From Pyrodictiaceae archaeon (GTDB taxonomy: Archaea; Thermoproteota; Thermoprotei_A; Sulfolobales; Pyrodictiaceae): a stretch of DNA of 18,780 bases. The stretch is taken from assembly GCA_027043685.1 (NCBI GenBank), contig JALUFI010000059.1, positions 1-18,780 of the forward strand. Reading direction: 5' to 3'. The position numbers and the translations under genes were made by a program. The notes under the pieces are model-generated. The model was not told the origin of the DNA. It did no database searches and was given only the letters and a program-made list of their open reading frames with translations. Below are positions 1-5,932 of this stretch, piece after piece (within the stretch, counting starts at the first letter, position 1; each line of letters opens with the position of its first letter).

Positions 1-33
1 GCACGGAACGCTCCACAACACCGGTGACCCGCG

Positions 34-573
34 GTGACAATGCACTGGCCCGAAACCCTCTATGCGCCATGGCGATACACGTACATAAAGACCTTCCAGG
101 ACGAGAAGAGGAGCGAAGAATGCGTCTTCTGCGAGGCACCCAAGAAGAGCGACGAGGAAGCCCTGATACTATACCGCGGTAAACACGCCTACGTAATAAT
201 GAACCTCTATCCATACAACAGCGGGCACGTAATGGTAGTTCCCTACCGCCACATAGCAGACTATACAAGCCTAACAACGGACGAAGCCGCCGAGATGCAC
301 CTACTCATAAAGCTCTCACTAAACGCAATAAGAAAAGTAATGAAGCCACACGGCTTCAACATAGGCATAAACCTAGGCCGCGTAGCAGGCGCAGGAATAG
401 ACCAGCACCTACACATACACATAGTGCCCCGCTGGAACGGGGACACAAACTTTATGCCAGTAATAGCCGGCACCAAGGTAATCTCGCAAGACGTGCGCGA
501 GGCCTACAGAATGCTCAAACCAGCCTTCGCCGAAGAGGCCGAGAAACTCGGCCTCCCCCAGAGCCAAGCCTAG
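34..573 (+). CDS. HIT family nucleotide hydrolase/transferase
   Basis: A cytosolic HIT (histidine triad) protein of 179 aa. Such proteins hydrolyse or transfer nucleotidyl groups from substrates such as Ap4A or AMP conjugates; the exact substrate cannot be read here. The catalytic triad HLHIHI lies at residues 125-130 (H125, H127, H129) and is followed by VPRW. A CxxC at C30-C33 together with H72 in VPYRH fits the zinc site of the longer Ap4A-phosphorylase-like branch. The GTG at 34 has GGTGA at 23-27 (spacing 6); the ATG at 40 is the alternative. The gene is rich in A and C on this strand. Its last 59 bases overlap the end of a convergent gene. Family is confident, substrate is not. Confidence 0.93.
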   Translation: MTMHWPETLYAPWRYTYIKTFQDEKRSEECVFCEAPKKSDEEALILYRGKHAYVIMNLYPYNSGHVMVVPYRHIADYTSLTTDEAAEMHLLIKLSLNAIRKVMKPHGFNIGINLGRVAGAGIDQHLHIHIVPRWNGDTNFMPVIAGTKVISQDVREAYRMLKPAFAEEAEKLGLPQSQA

Positions 574-883
574 AACCAACGCTGCTAACCAACGCCAACA
601 ACTCATCCCGTGCACGGGAAAGGCCACGCCTACTACCAAGACCCACAACACGAACCCTCAGGGCATGAACATATTCACGGAACAACCTCACCTCACCAAG
701 AACACCAGAGAGCCGGGGATCAGCCACAGCAACCTCCTCGAGCCGGGCAGCAAGCTCCTCAAGCTCACCACTAACTAGGCCAGGCTCAAACCGGTTCACA
801 AGCACATCAAGAATATCATCCAGCACCCTCCTAGCCTCCGGATTCTCCCCCTCCACACGCATCCCCCGAGGCCTCGAAGACAT
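515..883 (-). CDS. unknown helical protein, coupled to upstream winged-helix gene
   Basis: I do not recognise the family. With the ATG at 883 the product is 122 aa, mostly helical, with charged heptad-like stretches (ELEELAARLEEVA; RARDELLALVSSV) and a basic tail (RPLRRR). GAGGAG sits 7 bases before that ATG, which favours it over the ATG at 862. The start lies inside the 3' end of the winged-helix gene (53-base overlap in another frame), suggesting translational coupling and a joint role. The 3' end runs 59 bases into the convergent HIT gene, so the basic tail may be spurious or reflect a frameshift. Moderate confidence that it is a real gene; no function assigned. Confidence 0.6.
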   Translation of the reverse strand: MSSRPRGMRVEGENPEARRVLDDILDVLVNRFEPGLVSGELEELAARLEEVAVADPRLSGVLGEVRLFREYVHALRVRVVGLGSRRGLSRARDELLALVSSVGSRLGSGGGRVSRPLRRRLV

Positions 884-1073
884 GCCTCCTCTCCTCATAG
901 CCCGGCAGCCTACGAAGCACCCCACGCCTAACAAGCTCACCAATAACCCGCCTTATAACCCTCCTATCAACACCACCAACCCTAGCCTCAACAGCAGCTA
1001 TAAGCTCATCAGAAGTAAAACGCCCAAGCCTACACGCCTCCTCAACAACAACCCTCTCAATATCCACAGCCAA
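831..1073 (-). CDS. small winged-helix protein
   Basis: An 80-aa basic protein. Its pattern of helix, FTSDELIAAVEA, recognition-like helix RRVIRRVIGELVRRGVL and a beta-hairpin reading LPGYEERRHVF is that of a winged helix-turn-helix, so it may bind nucleic acid. I chose the TTG at 1073 because GGGGGTG lies 8 bases upstream and a TATA-like TTAAT near 1118-1126 predicts transcription starting close to 1097. A GTG at 1109 would add 12 residues but would precede that start. The C-terminal tail (GGGESGG) is where the next gene begins. The fold assignment comes from pattern recognition only; target and role are unknown. Confidence 0.6.
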   Translation of the reverse strand: MAVDIERVVVEEACRLGRFTSDELIAAVEARVGGVDRRVIRRVIGELVRRGVLRRLPGYEERRHVFEASGDACGGGESGG

Positions 1074-1117
1074 GGTGTCCGCACCCCCAGCCCCGGGAGG
1101 ACAGGGCACGGCCAGAC

Positions 1118-1128
1118 TCCATTAAGGG
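1118..1128. promoter_or_regulatory. shared TATA-like element between divergent genes
   Basis: TTAATGG/CCATTAAGG lies between the winged-helix gene (minus) and the 70-aa gene at 1172 (plus). It sits about 26 bases before plausible transcription starts on both sides (near 1150 and 1097). A weak TATA match, supported mainly by position. Confidence 0.35.
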
Positions 1129-1171
1129 CTAGAGCCCTCTGCCCCCGCCACCTCCTCGGGGGCTGCGAGGC

Positions 1172-1384
1172 ATGAGCCAAAGCTATGAGCTTGAAATAGT
1201 TGAGGAGTACGAGCTGCTGGGCGAGAAGAGATACCGTCTAAGAATAAAGGGCACCTCCATATACCTCAACGTAGCAGCCGATAACCCCGAGAAGGCTGTT
1301 GAGAAAGCAATCAAGATGATTAACGATATGAGGCTCGACGCGCTTGTCGAGGTCATAAAGAAGGAGGGGCAGTCAGCCGAGTAG
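1172..1384 (+). CDS. 70-aa protein of unknown function
   Basis: I do not recognise it by name. The product is small and charged, with a beta-strand-rich first half (YELEIVEEYELLG, RYRLRIKG, SIYLNVAA) followed by a helix (NPEKAVEKAIKMINDM) and a second helix (LDALVEVIKKEG). This looks like a compact folded domain rather than a shadow frame. The ATG at 1172 follows GGGGGCTGCGAGGC; the GAGG is unusually close, so the upstream GGGGG may be the working ribosome binding site. It is transcribed divergently from the winged-helix gene and convergently with the zinc protein that ends at 1398. Confidence 0.65.
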   Translation: MSQSYELEIVEEYELLGEKRYRLRIKGTSIYLNVAADNPEKAVEKAIKMINDMRLDALVEVIKKEGQSAE

Positions 1385-1397
1385 CGAGGCCTAGGCC

Positions 1398-1637
1398 TCA
1401 TATAATCTTCTGCTTCATCCTCTGCTTTTGAAGCTCCTCAAACTCCTTCATGAGTTCCCTTGCGACGCGCTTAAACTCCTTTTCCTCCACGCGCTCGAGG
1501 AAGAGCTTACAGAACCTCGTGAAGCAGGCCTTGCTGTGGAATGCTAGCTCAACGCCAGCCCTCCTTATGACTATCCCCTGGCCCTCCGGGAACTTCTTGC
1601 CGCAGACCAAGCAGGTGTAGTACCTAGTCCTTGCCAA
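1398..1637 (-). CDS. TRASH/L24e-like treble-clef zinc protein
   Basis: A 79-aa protein with C9-x2-C12 (CLVCGKKFPEGQGI) and FHSKAC (H34, C38) followed by FTRFC (C43). This matches the spacing of the L24e/TRASH treble-clef zinc finger, whose members bind metal or ribosomal RNA. The C-terminal half is a long basic and acidic helix (ERVEEKEFKRVARELMKEFEEL) ending in a basic tail. The TTG at 1637 has GGGTG 10 bases upstream and a good TATA box at 1681-1690. An ATG just upstream is in another frame and hits a stop quickly. It could be a ribosome-associated factor or a metal-responsive regulator; the sequence does not decide. Confidence 0.75.
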   Translation of the reverse strand: MARTRYYTCLVCGKKFPEGQGIVIRRAGVELAFHSKACFTRFCKLFLERVEEKEFKRVARELMKEFEELQKQRMKQKII

Positions 1638-1680
1638 GCCTAGCCATGCACCCAGCTCGCGAAGCCAGCCCCACCTAGCC

Positions 1681-1690
1681 TATATTAAAC
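1681..1690 (-). promoter_or_regulatory. TATA box for the zinc-protein gene
   Basis: On the minus strand this reads GTTTAATATA. It predicts transcription starting near 1659, about 20 bases before the TTG start at 1637. The same bases read TATATTAAAC on the plus strand and could also serve the helicase gene, with a leader of about 90 bases. Confidence 0.55.
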
Positions 1691-1803
1691 CCTATCAGCC
1701 CGCGACTAGCCGCTCTGCTAGGGCTCTGAATGGCCAGCCAACATGATAGTGTAGCGCGGCTCCACTCGCCGCGACGCCTCCAAAGGTGAAGGGAGTGGTA
1801 GCG

Positions 1804-4662
1804 ATGGAGACGGCGGCAGTCGCCGAGGGCAGCGGGAGGCTCAACCTACTACACCCCCGTATACGCGAGCTAATCGAGAAACGGGGCTGGAAGCGCCTCA
1901 CAGCTGTACAGGAGAAGGCAGTCGAGCCCATACTACGCGGCGACAACGTAGTGATAACTGCCCCCACCGGCCACGGCAAGACCGAGGCAGCGCTGCTCCC
2001 CATACTCACGAAGATGCTTGAGGAGAACGCAGAGCCCGTTGCAATGATATACGTGACCCCTCTACGCGCGCTGATAAACGACATTTACAAGAGGATATCA
2101 TGGTGGGCCGAGCACCTAGGCCTCGTGGTTGCACGCAAGCATGGTGACGTTCCTCACTCCGAGCGCACCAGGAGGCTACGCAAGGTCCCACACATACTCG
2201 TAACGACCCCTGAAAGCCTAGAGATAGACCTTGACTGGGCTACAAGGTTCCGTGAACACTACCGCAACCTCCGCTGGGTGGTCGTGGACGAGGCGCACGA
2301 GATAATCAGCAACAAACGCGGCGTCCAGCTCGCGGTGCTCCTTGAGAGGTTCCGGAGGCTCGCCGGCGACTTCCAGGTCGTAGTCCTCTCGGCCACTATA
2401 GGCGACCCAGCTCTCGCCGGGAGGGTGTTCGCCGGTAGCTCTAGGAGGAGGCTAAGCATAGTCGAGGCTAAGGCGCGGAAAGCGATAGAGATAACCATAG
2501 ACGCTGTTAAGTCAAAGAGCACCGACTTCTGGAGAAAGGCGGCGGAGAAGCTCGCAGAATACATGGAACCCCTAACAATAGTGTTCGTCAACTCGAAGTA
2601 CGCTGCCGAGATGCTTCACCGCCAGCTCGAGGACAAGATACCTGGCGTCATAGTCCACCACGCCTCGATATCGGCAGAGGAGCGGCACCGGATAGAGGAG
2701 ATGGCGAGGCAGGGCAAACTAAACATGATAATAGCCACGAAGACCCTTGAGCTAGGCATAGACATAGGCTCCGTCAAGAGGGTTATACTGTTCCGTCCGG
2801 CCGGCCAGGTGGCCTCCCTAATACAGAGGCTAGGGAGAAGCGGTCACAGCCTCCACGGCAAGGCCCAGGGAGCGATACTCGCGACGGACGAGGTTGAACT
2901 ACTCGAGGCTATAGCTGAGGCCAGGCTCGCGGTGAGAGGAGAGGTCGAGAAGCCGAGGCTGCCACGCAAGCCCCTCGACATGGCCGCTAGAGCAGTGCTC
3001 GGGATGGCCCTCTCCGGCATGTACACCGTGGACGAGGCCTATGAAGTGCTCCGCAGTGTGCCCTACTTCGAGGACCTTAGCCGCGAGGAGTACGACGAGC
3101 TAGTCAAGTACCTCGTTGGCAACAAGATGATAAAGATAGGAGAGGGCGGCAAGCTGGGAGTAAGTAGCCAGTTCTACAAGATATGGCGCTTCAACGTGGG
3201 CGAGGGCAGGTATACCTGGTGGATAAGGAACTTCTCTGAGTTCTTCACTACAATGGGCGAGAAGAAGAACTACATAGTTAAAACCAACGATGGCAAAACC
3301 ATAGGAGAACTTGACTTTGACTTCGTTGTTCACAGCCTGCGGGTGGGCAGCGTTATCCGGCTAGGCGGCCGCAACTGGCAAGTGATAGGCATCGACGAGC
3401 ACACAAACAAGGTCATAGTGATAGAGACGGACCGGGAGGCCACTACTACCCCGTTCTGGCGTGGCCGTGGACCAGAGGCCTCGGAGCTGGTAATCAAGGA
3501 GCTTGAGCAAGTAATAAGGGAGCTGCACAATGGTGGTGTTAGGCTTCCCGATGGCCTGGCACTGGCTCCTGCTGCAGAAGAGATGCTGAAGTCTCTTCGC
3601 GAGGAGATAGTCAAGTACCGCTACCCGAGGCCAGGCAGTGACCGATTAGTATTGGAGCGCGTCAGCGACGAGGACGTCTACCTGCTGCTCGCCCCTACTC
3701 GTGCTCTCCGGGCGCTCGCCTACATCGCTATGCTTGAGGCTTACCGCCACACCGGCAACTCCTACGTGAAGGTAAGCCACTACGGATTCGCATTACCCTC
3801 CAACACGCCGGTAAACGTGCTTGAGCTACTGCTCGGTATGAGCCGCGACGACTTCATGGAGAGGGTGCGGGAGGCCGCGGCCAGGTCACCCTACATAGTA
3901 GATATAGCTCATAGTATACAGCTCGTGTTCGGTGTGACAAGGAAGCTTCGGCCAAGCCACGGGCTGGCCTACCGAGAGGCTCTGCGCCAGACCCTGGAGG
4001 AGTACTTTGACCCCGAGGCCGCCTGGAAGATAATAGAGGCTCTGAAGACCAGGAAGATGAGGATACTAGTCAACAACAGCCGCTCATCAATATATGCTAG
4101 GACCGTCGTAAGGGAGGTCCCCGAGAAGCCCTGGCTAGGCAACCTCGACGAGTCAATAGCAGAGACACTGAAAGGAATGGCGTTCACCGTGGAGGAGCTA
4201 GCCGACGCGCTCGGAGTACCCGAGAAGCTTGTGGAGGCGAAGCTACGTGAGATGAGCAAGCCCGGGAGCTACTACCGGGTATTCAGCTTCATAGATGTCG
4301 ATACCGGTGAGACACGTTGGGCGCTGGTGGAGGACGCGCCACAGATAGCCCGCTCAGAGGAGTTCTCGTCCTCCTTCAGACCGCCGAACGCTGACGCCCT
4401 GTACATGCTGCTAGTTAAGAACGAGACCGGCAGCCTGATACATATTGTGGTCAAGCTATCCGAGGTGCTGGAGAACCCGGAGAAGCTGCTCTCACAGATA
4501 CCGTTCAACGAGGTCTACGAGGTGAAAATAGTACCTCTAACCGGCTACTACGAGGGCCGCACACCCAAGTTCAACAATGTGCCACGCGAAGTGGTGCCGT
4601 ACCTGCTGCTAAACGCGGCGACAGTGATACAGCTGGCGCAGATTAACAACCCAATAATATAA
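1804..4662 (+). CDS. Lhr-type superfamily 2 ATP-dependent helicase
   Basis: A 952-aa Lhr-core helicase, a family that unwinds DNA and DNA:RNA hybrids in repair and recombination or acts on RNA. Motifs from the ATG at 1804: Walker A APTGHGKT (53-60), DEAH box (162-165), SAT (196-198), TKTLELGIDIG and QRLGRSGH (about 341-348) for motifs V and VI. Next come a winged-helix region and the Lhr signature TPFWRGRGP (about 550-557). I see no cysteine in the whole protein, so the four-cysteine zinc site expected of aLhr1-type proteins is absent and aLhr2 is the likelier class. GGAGTG lies 6 bases before this ATG; GTG codons at 1786 and 1795 are alternatives. It stands alone, with two guide RNA candidates directly downstream. 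Confidence 0.93.
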   Translation: METAAVAEGSGRLNLLHPRIRELIEKRGWKRLTAVQEKAVEPILRGDNVVITAPTGHGKTEAALLPILTKMLEENAEPVAMIYVTPLRALINDIYKRISWWAEHLGLVVARKHGDVPHSERTRRLRKVPHILVTTPESLEIDLDWATRFREHYRNLRWVVVDEAHEIISNKRGVQLAVLLERFRRLAGDFQVVVLSATIGDPALAGRVFAGSSRRRLSIVEAKARKAIEITIDAVKSKSTDFWRKAAEKLAEYMEPLTIVFVNSKYAAEMLHRQLEDKIPGVIVHHASISAEERHRIEEMARQGKLNMIIATKTLELGIDIGSVKRVILFRPAGQVASLIQRLGRSGHSLHGKAQGAILATDEVELLEAIAEARLAVRGEVEKPRLPRKPLDMAARAVLGMALSGMYTVDEAYEVLRSVPYFEDLSREEYDELVKYLVGNKMIKIGEGGKLGVSSQFYKIWRFNVGEGRYTWWIRNFSEFFTTMGEKKNYIVKTNDGKTIGELDFDFVVHSLRVGSVIRLGGRNWQVIGIDEHTNKVIVIETDREATTTPFWRGRGPEASELVIKELEQVIRELHNGGVRLPDGLALAPAAEEMLKSLREEIVKYRYPRPGSDRLVLERVSDEDVYLLLAPTRALRALAYIAMLEAYRHTGNSYVKVSHYGFALPSNTPVNVLELLLGMSRDDFMERVREAAARSPYIVDIAHSIQLVFGVTRKLRPSHGLAYREALRQTLEEYFDPEAAWKIIEALKTRKMRILVNNSRSSIYARTVVREVPEKPWLGNLDESIAETLKGMAFTVEELADALGVPEKLVEAKLREMSKPGSYYRVFSFIDVDTGETRWALVEDAPQIARSEEFSSSFRPPNADALYMLLVKNETGSLIHIVVKLSEVLENPEKLLSQIPFNEVYEVKIVPLTGYYEGRTPKFNNVPREVVPYLLLNAATVIQLAQINNPII
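4650..4662 (+). promoter_or_regulatory. possible TATA box for the first guide RNA
   Basis: AATAATATAA overlaps the stop of the helicase gene. A start about 26 bases downstream (near 4683) would fall just before the closing stem of the C/D RNA at 4695. It may be chance, since gene ends are often A/T-rich. Confidence 0.35.
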
Positions 4663-4694
4663 CCCAGTGCCGGGAGGCATGGTTCCTCGCTTCA

Positions 4695-4764
4695 GGGGGC
4701 CGTGAAGAGTCGCCACGAAGGCTGAAGAGGCTGGGGTGATGAGGGTCCGTGTTTCAGAGCCCCC
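4695..4764 (+). ncRNA. C/D box guide sRNA candidate 1 (23S rRNA target)
   Basis: Seen: the closing stem GGGGGC (4695-4700) pairs perfectly with GCCCCC (4759-4764). Inside are C GTGAAGA (4702-4708), D' CTGA (4722-4725), C' GTGATGA (4736-4742) and D CAGA (4755-4758). Both guide spacers have the expected length (13 and 12 bases). A three-base bulge (CGT) precedes the C-box GA, as in a k-turn. The bases 4744-4756 (GGTCCGTGTTTCA) are antisense to the conserved 23S segment UGAAACACGGACC. By the D+5 rule the predicted 2'-O-methylation is the A in GAAAC-A-CGG. C and D each depart from consensus at the pair that is normally U-U (A and A here). The D' guide target is not recognised. Confidence 0.68.
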
Positions 4765-4841
4765 GGGACTCTCAGCGCGGGTCTCAATGTTTCCACCTAT
4801 CATGAATGGGCGGCTTGGGGTCCTCCTCCCCGCGCCGCTTG

Positions 4842-4847
4842 TATACA
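4842..4847 (+). promoter_or_regulatory. possible TATA box for the second guide RNA
   Basis: TATACA lies 35-40 bases before the closing stem of the C/D RNA at 4882, so a slightly longer precursor would be expected. The surrounding sequence is GC-rich, which makes this AT patch stand out. Confidence 0.35.
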
Positions 4848-4881
4848 TGTAAGCGTCGCTGCGCATCCTCCCTCGCCCCCT

Positions 4882-4966
4882 GGGGGTGTGATGAGGAAGC
4901 TCTCACCGAAGGCCGCGGCCCGCCAGGGCCGTGGAGGGTGAGGAGGTTATCCCCGGCTGAGCCCCG
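4882..4966 (+). ncRNA. C/D box guide sRNA candidate 2 (peptidyl-transferase centre target)
   Basis: Seen: GGGG (4883-4886) pairs with CCCC (4962-4965) around C GTGATGA (4888-4894) and D CTGA (4957-4960). Internal D' is CCGA (4906-4909) and C' is GTGAGGA (4938-4944). D' position 2 is C and C' position 5 is G, so a Watson-Crick G-C replaces the usual U-U, a compensatory change. The 12 bases before D, GGTTATCCCCGG (4945-4956), are antisense over 11 bases to CCGGGGAUAAC, the universally conserved peptidyl-transferase segment of 23S rRNA. The D+5 rule predicts methylation of G2446 (E. coli numbering). A 9-bp hairpin (4913-4921/4926-4934) fills the D'-C' gap, which is longer than usual. The D' guide target is not recognised. 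Confidence 0.8.
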
Positions 4967-5000
4967 TGAAGCCCGGGGCCGTGGAGTGCTGGGTGGCTGC

Positions 5001-5525
5001 GTGTTGGCTGTCAAGCTCTACACGTATGTTGCGGGCTCGATGATAGTAAGGCATGATGTTGCTTTCGTTACAGTTGTTGAGCGTATGAGGGATGCAGGTA
5101 TAGAGGTCGTTGACTTCGACGAGCTGAGTAGGCGCATAGTGTTCCGCGCGTCGGCGAGGCTCGTCAGTATACTAGGCCTCTTCCTCAGGAAATACGCTGC
5201 CAGCTACACTGTCGAGGTGAAGGCGTCCGCCAAGCTATCAATGAAGGAGTGGCCGCCAGGGCTCCGCCGGGTGAGGGTTGGTGACCGCGTACTATTCTTC
5301 GCCGAGTGCGGCCGCGGGCTCGGCGTCTGGGGCGAGTACCGGGGCCGTAAGCTTCTCCTCAAGCTATGCCGCAGCGGGGCTGCAGTTGACCCAGCTCAGA
5401 TGCCCTCAAGTCTCTGCATACACCCCGGTGACGATCCTTCTCGCCTCGTCGAGGAGGCTGTTGAGTGCTTCAACCAGGTTATTGAGAGGCTTGCGAAGCC
5501 GGCTCCAGGGACTGGGCGTGGGTAG
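5001..5525 (+). CDS. protein of unknown function
   Basis: I do not recognise this 174-aa protein. It alternates hydrophobic strands and helices, with a core such as KLYTYVAGSMIVRHDVAFVTVVERM, VGDRVLFFAECGRGLGVWGEYRG and an acidic C-terminal helix (RLVEEAVECFNQVIERLAK). No signal peptide or membrane span is evident. The GTG at 5001 has GGTGG 5 bases upstream. Extending the frame to 4806 would add 65 residues of low-complexity sequence that overlaps the guide RNA at 4882-4966, so I rejected the longer form. It lies 137 bases before the alba2 gene in the same direction. Confidence 0.7.
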   Translation: MLAVKLYTYVAGSMIVRHDVAFVTVVERMRDAGIEVVDFDELSRRIVFRASARLVSILGLFLRKYAASYTVEVKASAKLSMKEWPPGLRRVRVGDRVLFFAECGRGLGVWGEYRGRKLLLKLCRSGAAVDPAQMPSSLCIHPGDDPSRLVEEAVECFNQVIERLAKPAPGTGRG

Positions 5526-5526
5526 C

Positions 5527-5662
5527 GCTTAAAGAGGCTCCGTGGCCCGTGGCTGCCTTGTCCCTGGTAGGCGACGCTCCTAGGCCCGGGGTAGCTGGGT
5601 GAACGATTTCAGCGGCTACGCCGCTTCCCCCGGGGCTGGCTCGGCGGGGAGGGGTGGTGCGC
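5527..5662 (+). promoter_or_regulatory. structured leader/promoter region of alba2
   Basis: The TATA-like GCTTAAAGA at 5527-5535 predicts a transcript beginning near 5557 and thus a leader of about 105 bases. The leader contains the hairpin AGCGGC-TAC-GCCGCT at about 5610-5624 and the GC-rich runs CCCGGGG and CCCCCGGGG, which can pair. GGTGG at 5653-5657 is the ribosome binding site. I found no C/D or H/ACA boxes. Whether the structure regulates Alba2 is unknown. Confidence 0.4.
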
Positions 5663-5932
5663 ATGGCCTCGGAGGAGAACGTGGTAATTGTCGGTAAGAA
5701 GCCGGTTGCTGACTATGTTCTCGCCGCTATACTCGTGTTCAACGAGGGCTTCGACGAGGTTGTCATAAAGGGGCAGGGGGCTAACGTCGGCAAGGCCGTT
5801 GACGTGTATAATGCGTTGAAGAGGAGGCTGCAGGACGGGGTAGAACTAGCCGGCGTGAAGATAGACAGCGTTGAGAGGGGCCGCAGGCTCATACCTTACA
5901 TAGAGATAAGGGTTCGCAGGAAGCTCGCCTAG
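5663..5932 (+). CDS. Alba2-type DNA/RNA-binding protein
   Basis: An 89-aa Alba paralogue, a small abundant chromatin protein that dimerises and binds DNA and RNA. NVVIVGKKPVADYVLA (6-21) carries the conserved lysine pair K12-K13, equal to the K16-K17 of Alba1. The loop VVIKGQGANVGKAVDVYN corresponds to the second conserved Alba segment. The residue equivalent to the Alba1 dimer-stacking F60 is L56. In Sulfolobus, loss of that Phe in Alba2 goes with forming Alba1-Alba2 heterodimers that pack DNA differently. ATG 5663 is preferred over GTG 5654 because GGTGG lies 5 bases upstream, the same arrangement as the alba1 gene. Its stop overlaps the reverse gyrase stop in one CTAG. Confidence 0.95.
   Translation: MASEENVVIVGKKPVADYVLAAILVFNEGFDEVVIKGQGANVGKAVDVYNALKRRLQDGVELAGVKIDSVERGRRLIPYIEIRVRRKLA

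Noticed and set aside
882..1175. Plus-strand 97-codon frame
   Set aside because: Asn/Pro/Thr-rich low-complexity shadow of the winged-helix gene on the other strand.
4784..4800. TTTCCACC (minus GGTGGAAAC), resembling the core of an origin recognition box
   Set aside because: Only the TGGAAAC core matches; the flanking dyad and G-run of ORB/mini-ORB are missing and there is no second copy.
4806..5000. In-frame 65-residue extension of the 5001 gene
   Set aside because: Low-complexity Arg/Gly/Pro-rich sequence without a ribosome binding site that overlaps the C/D guide RNA at 4882-4966. The GTG at 5001 has a good GGTGG.
5590..5640. Possible tRNA or H/ACA RNA in the alba2 leader
   Set aside because: A hairpin exists, but there is no ACA box, no k-turn GA motif and no tRNA arm pattern.
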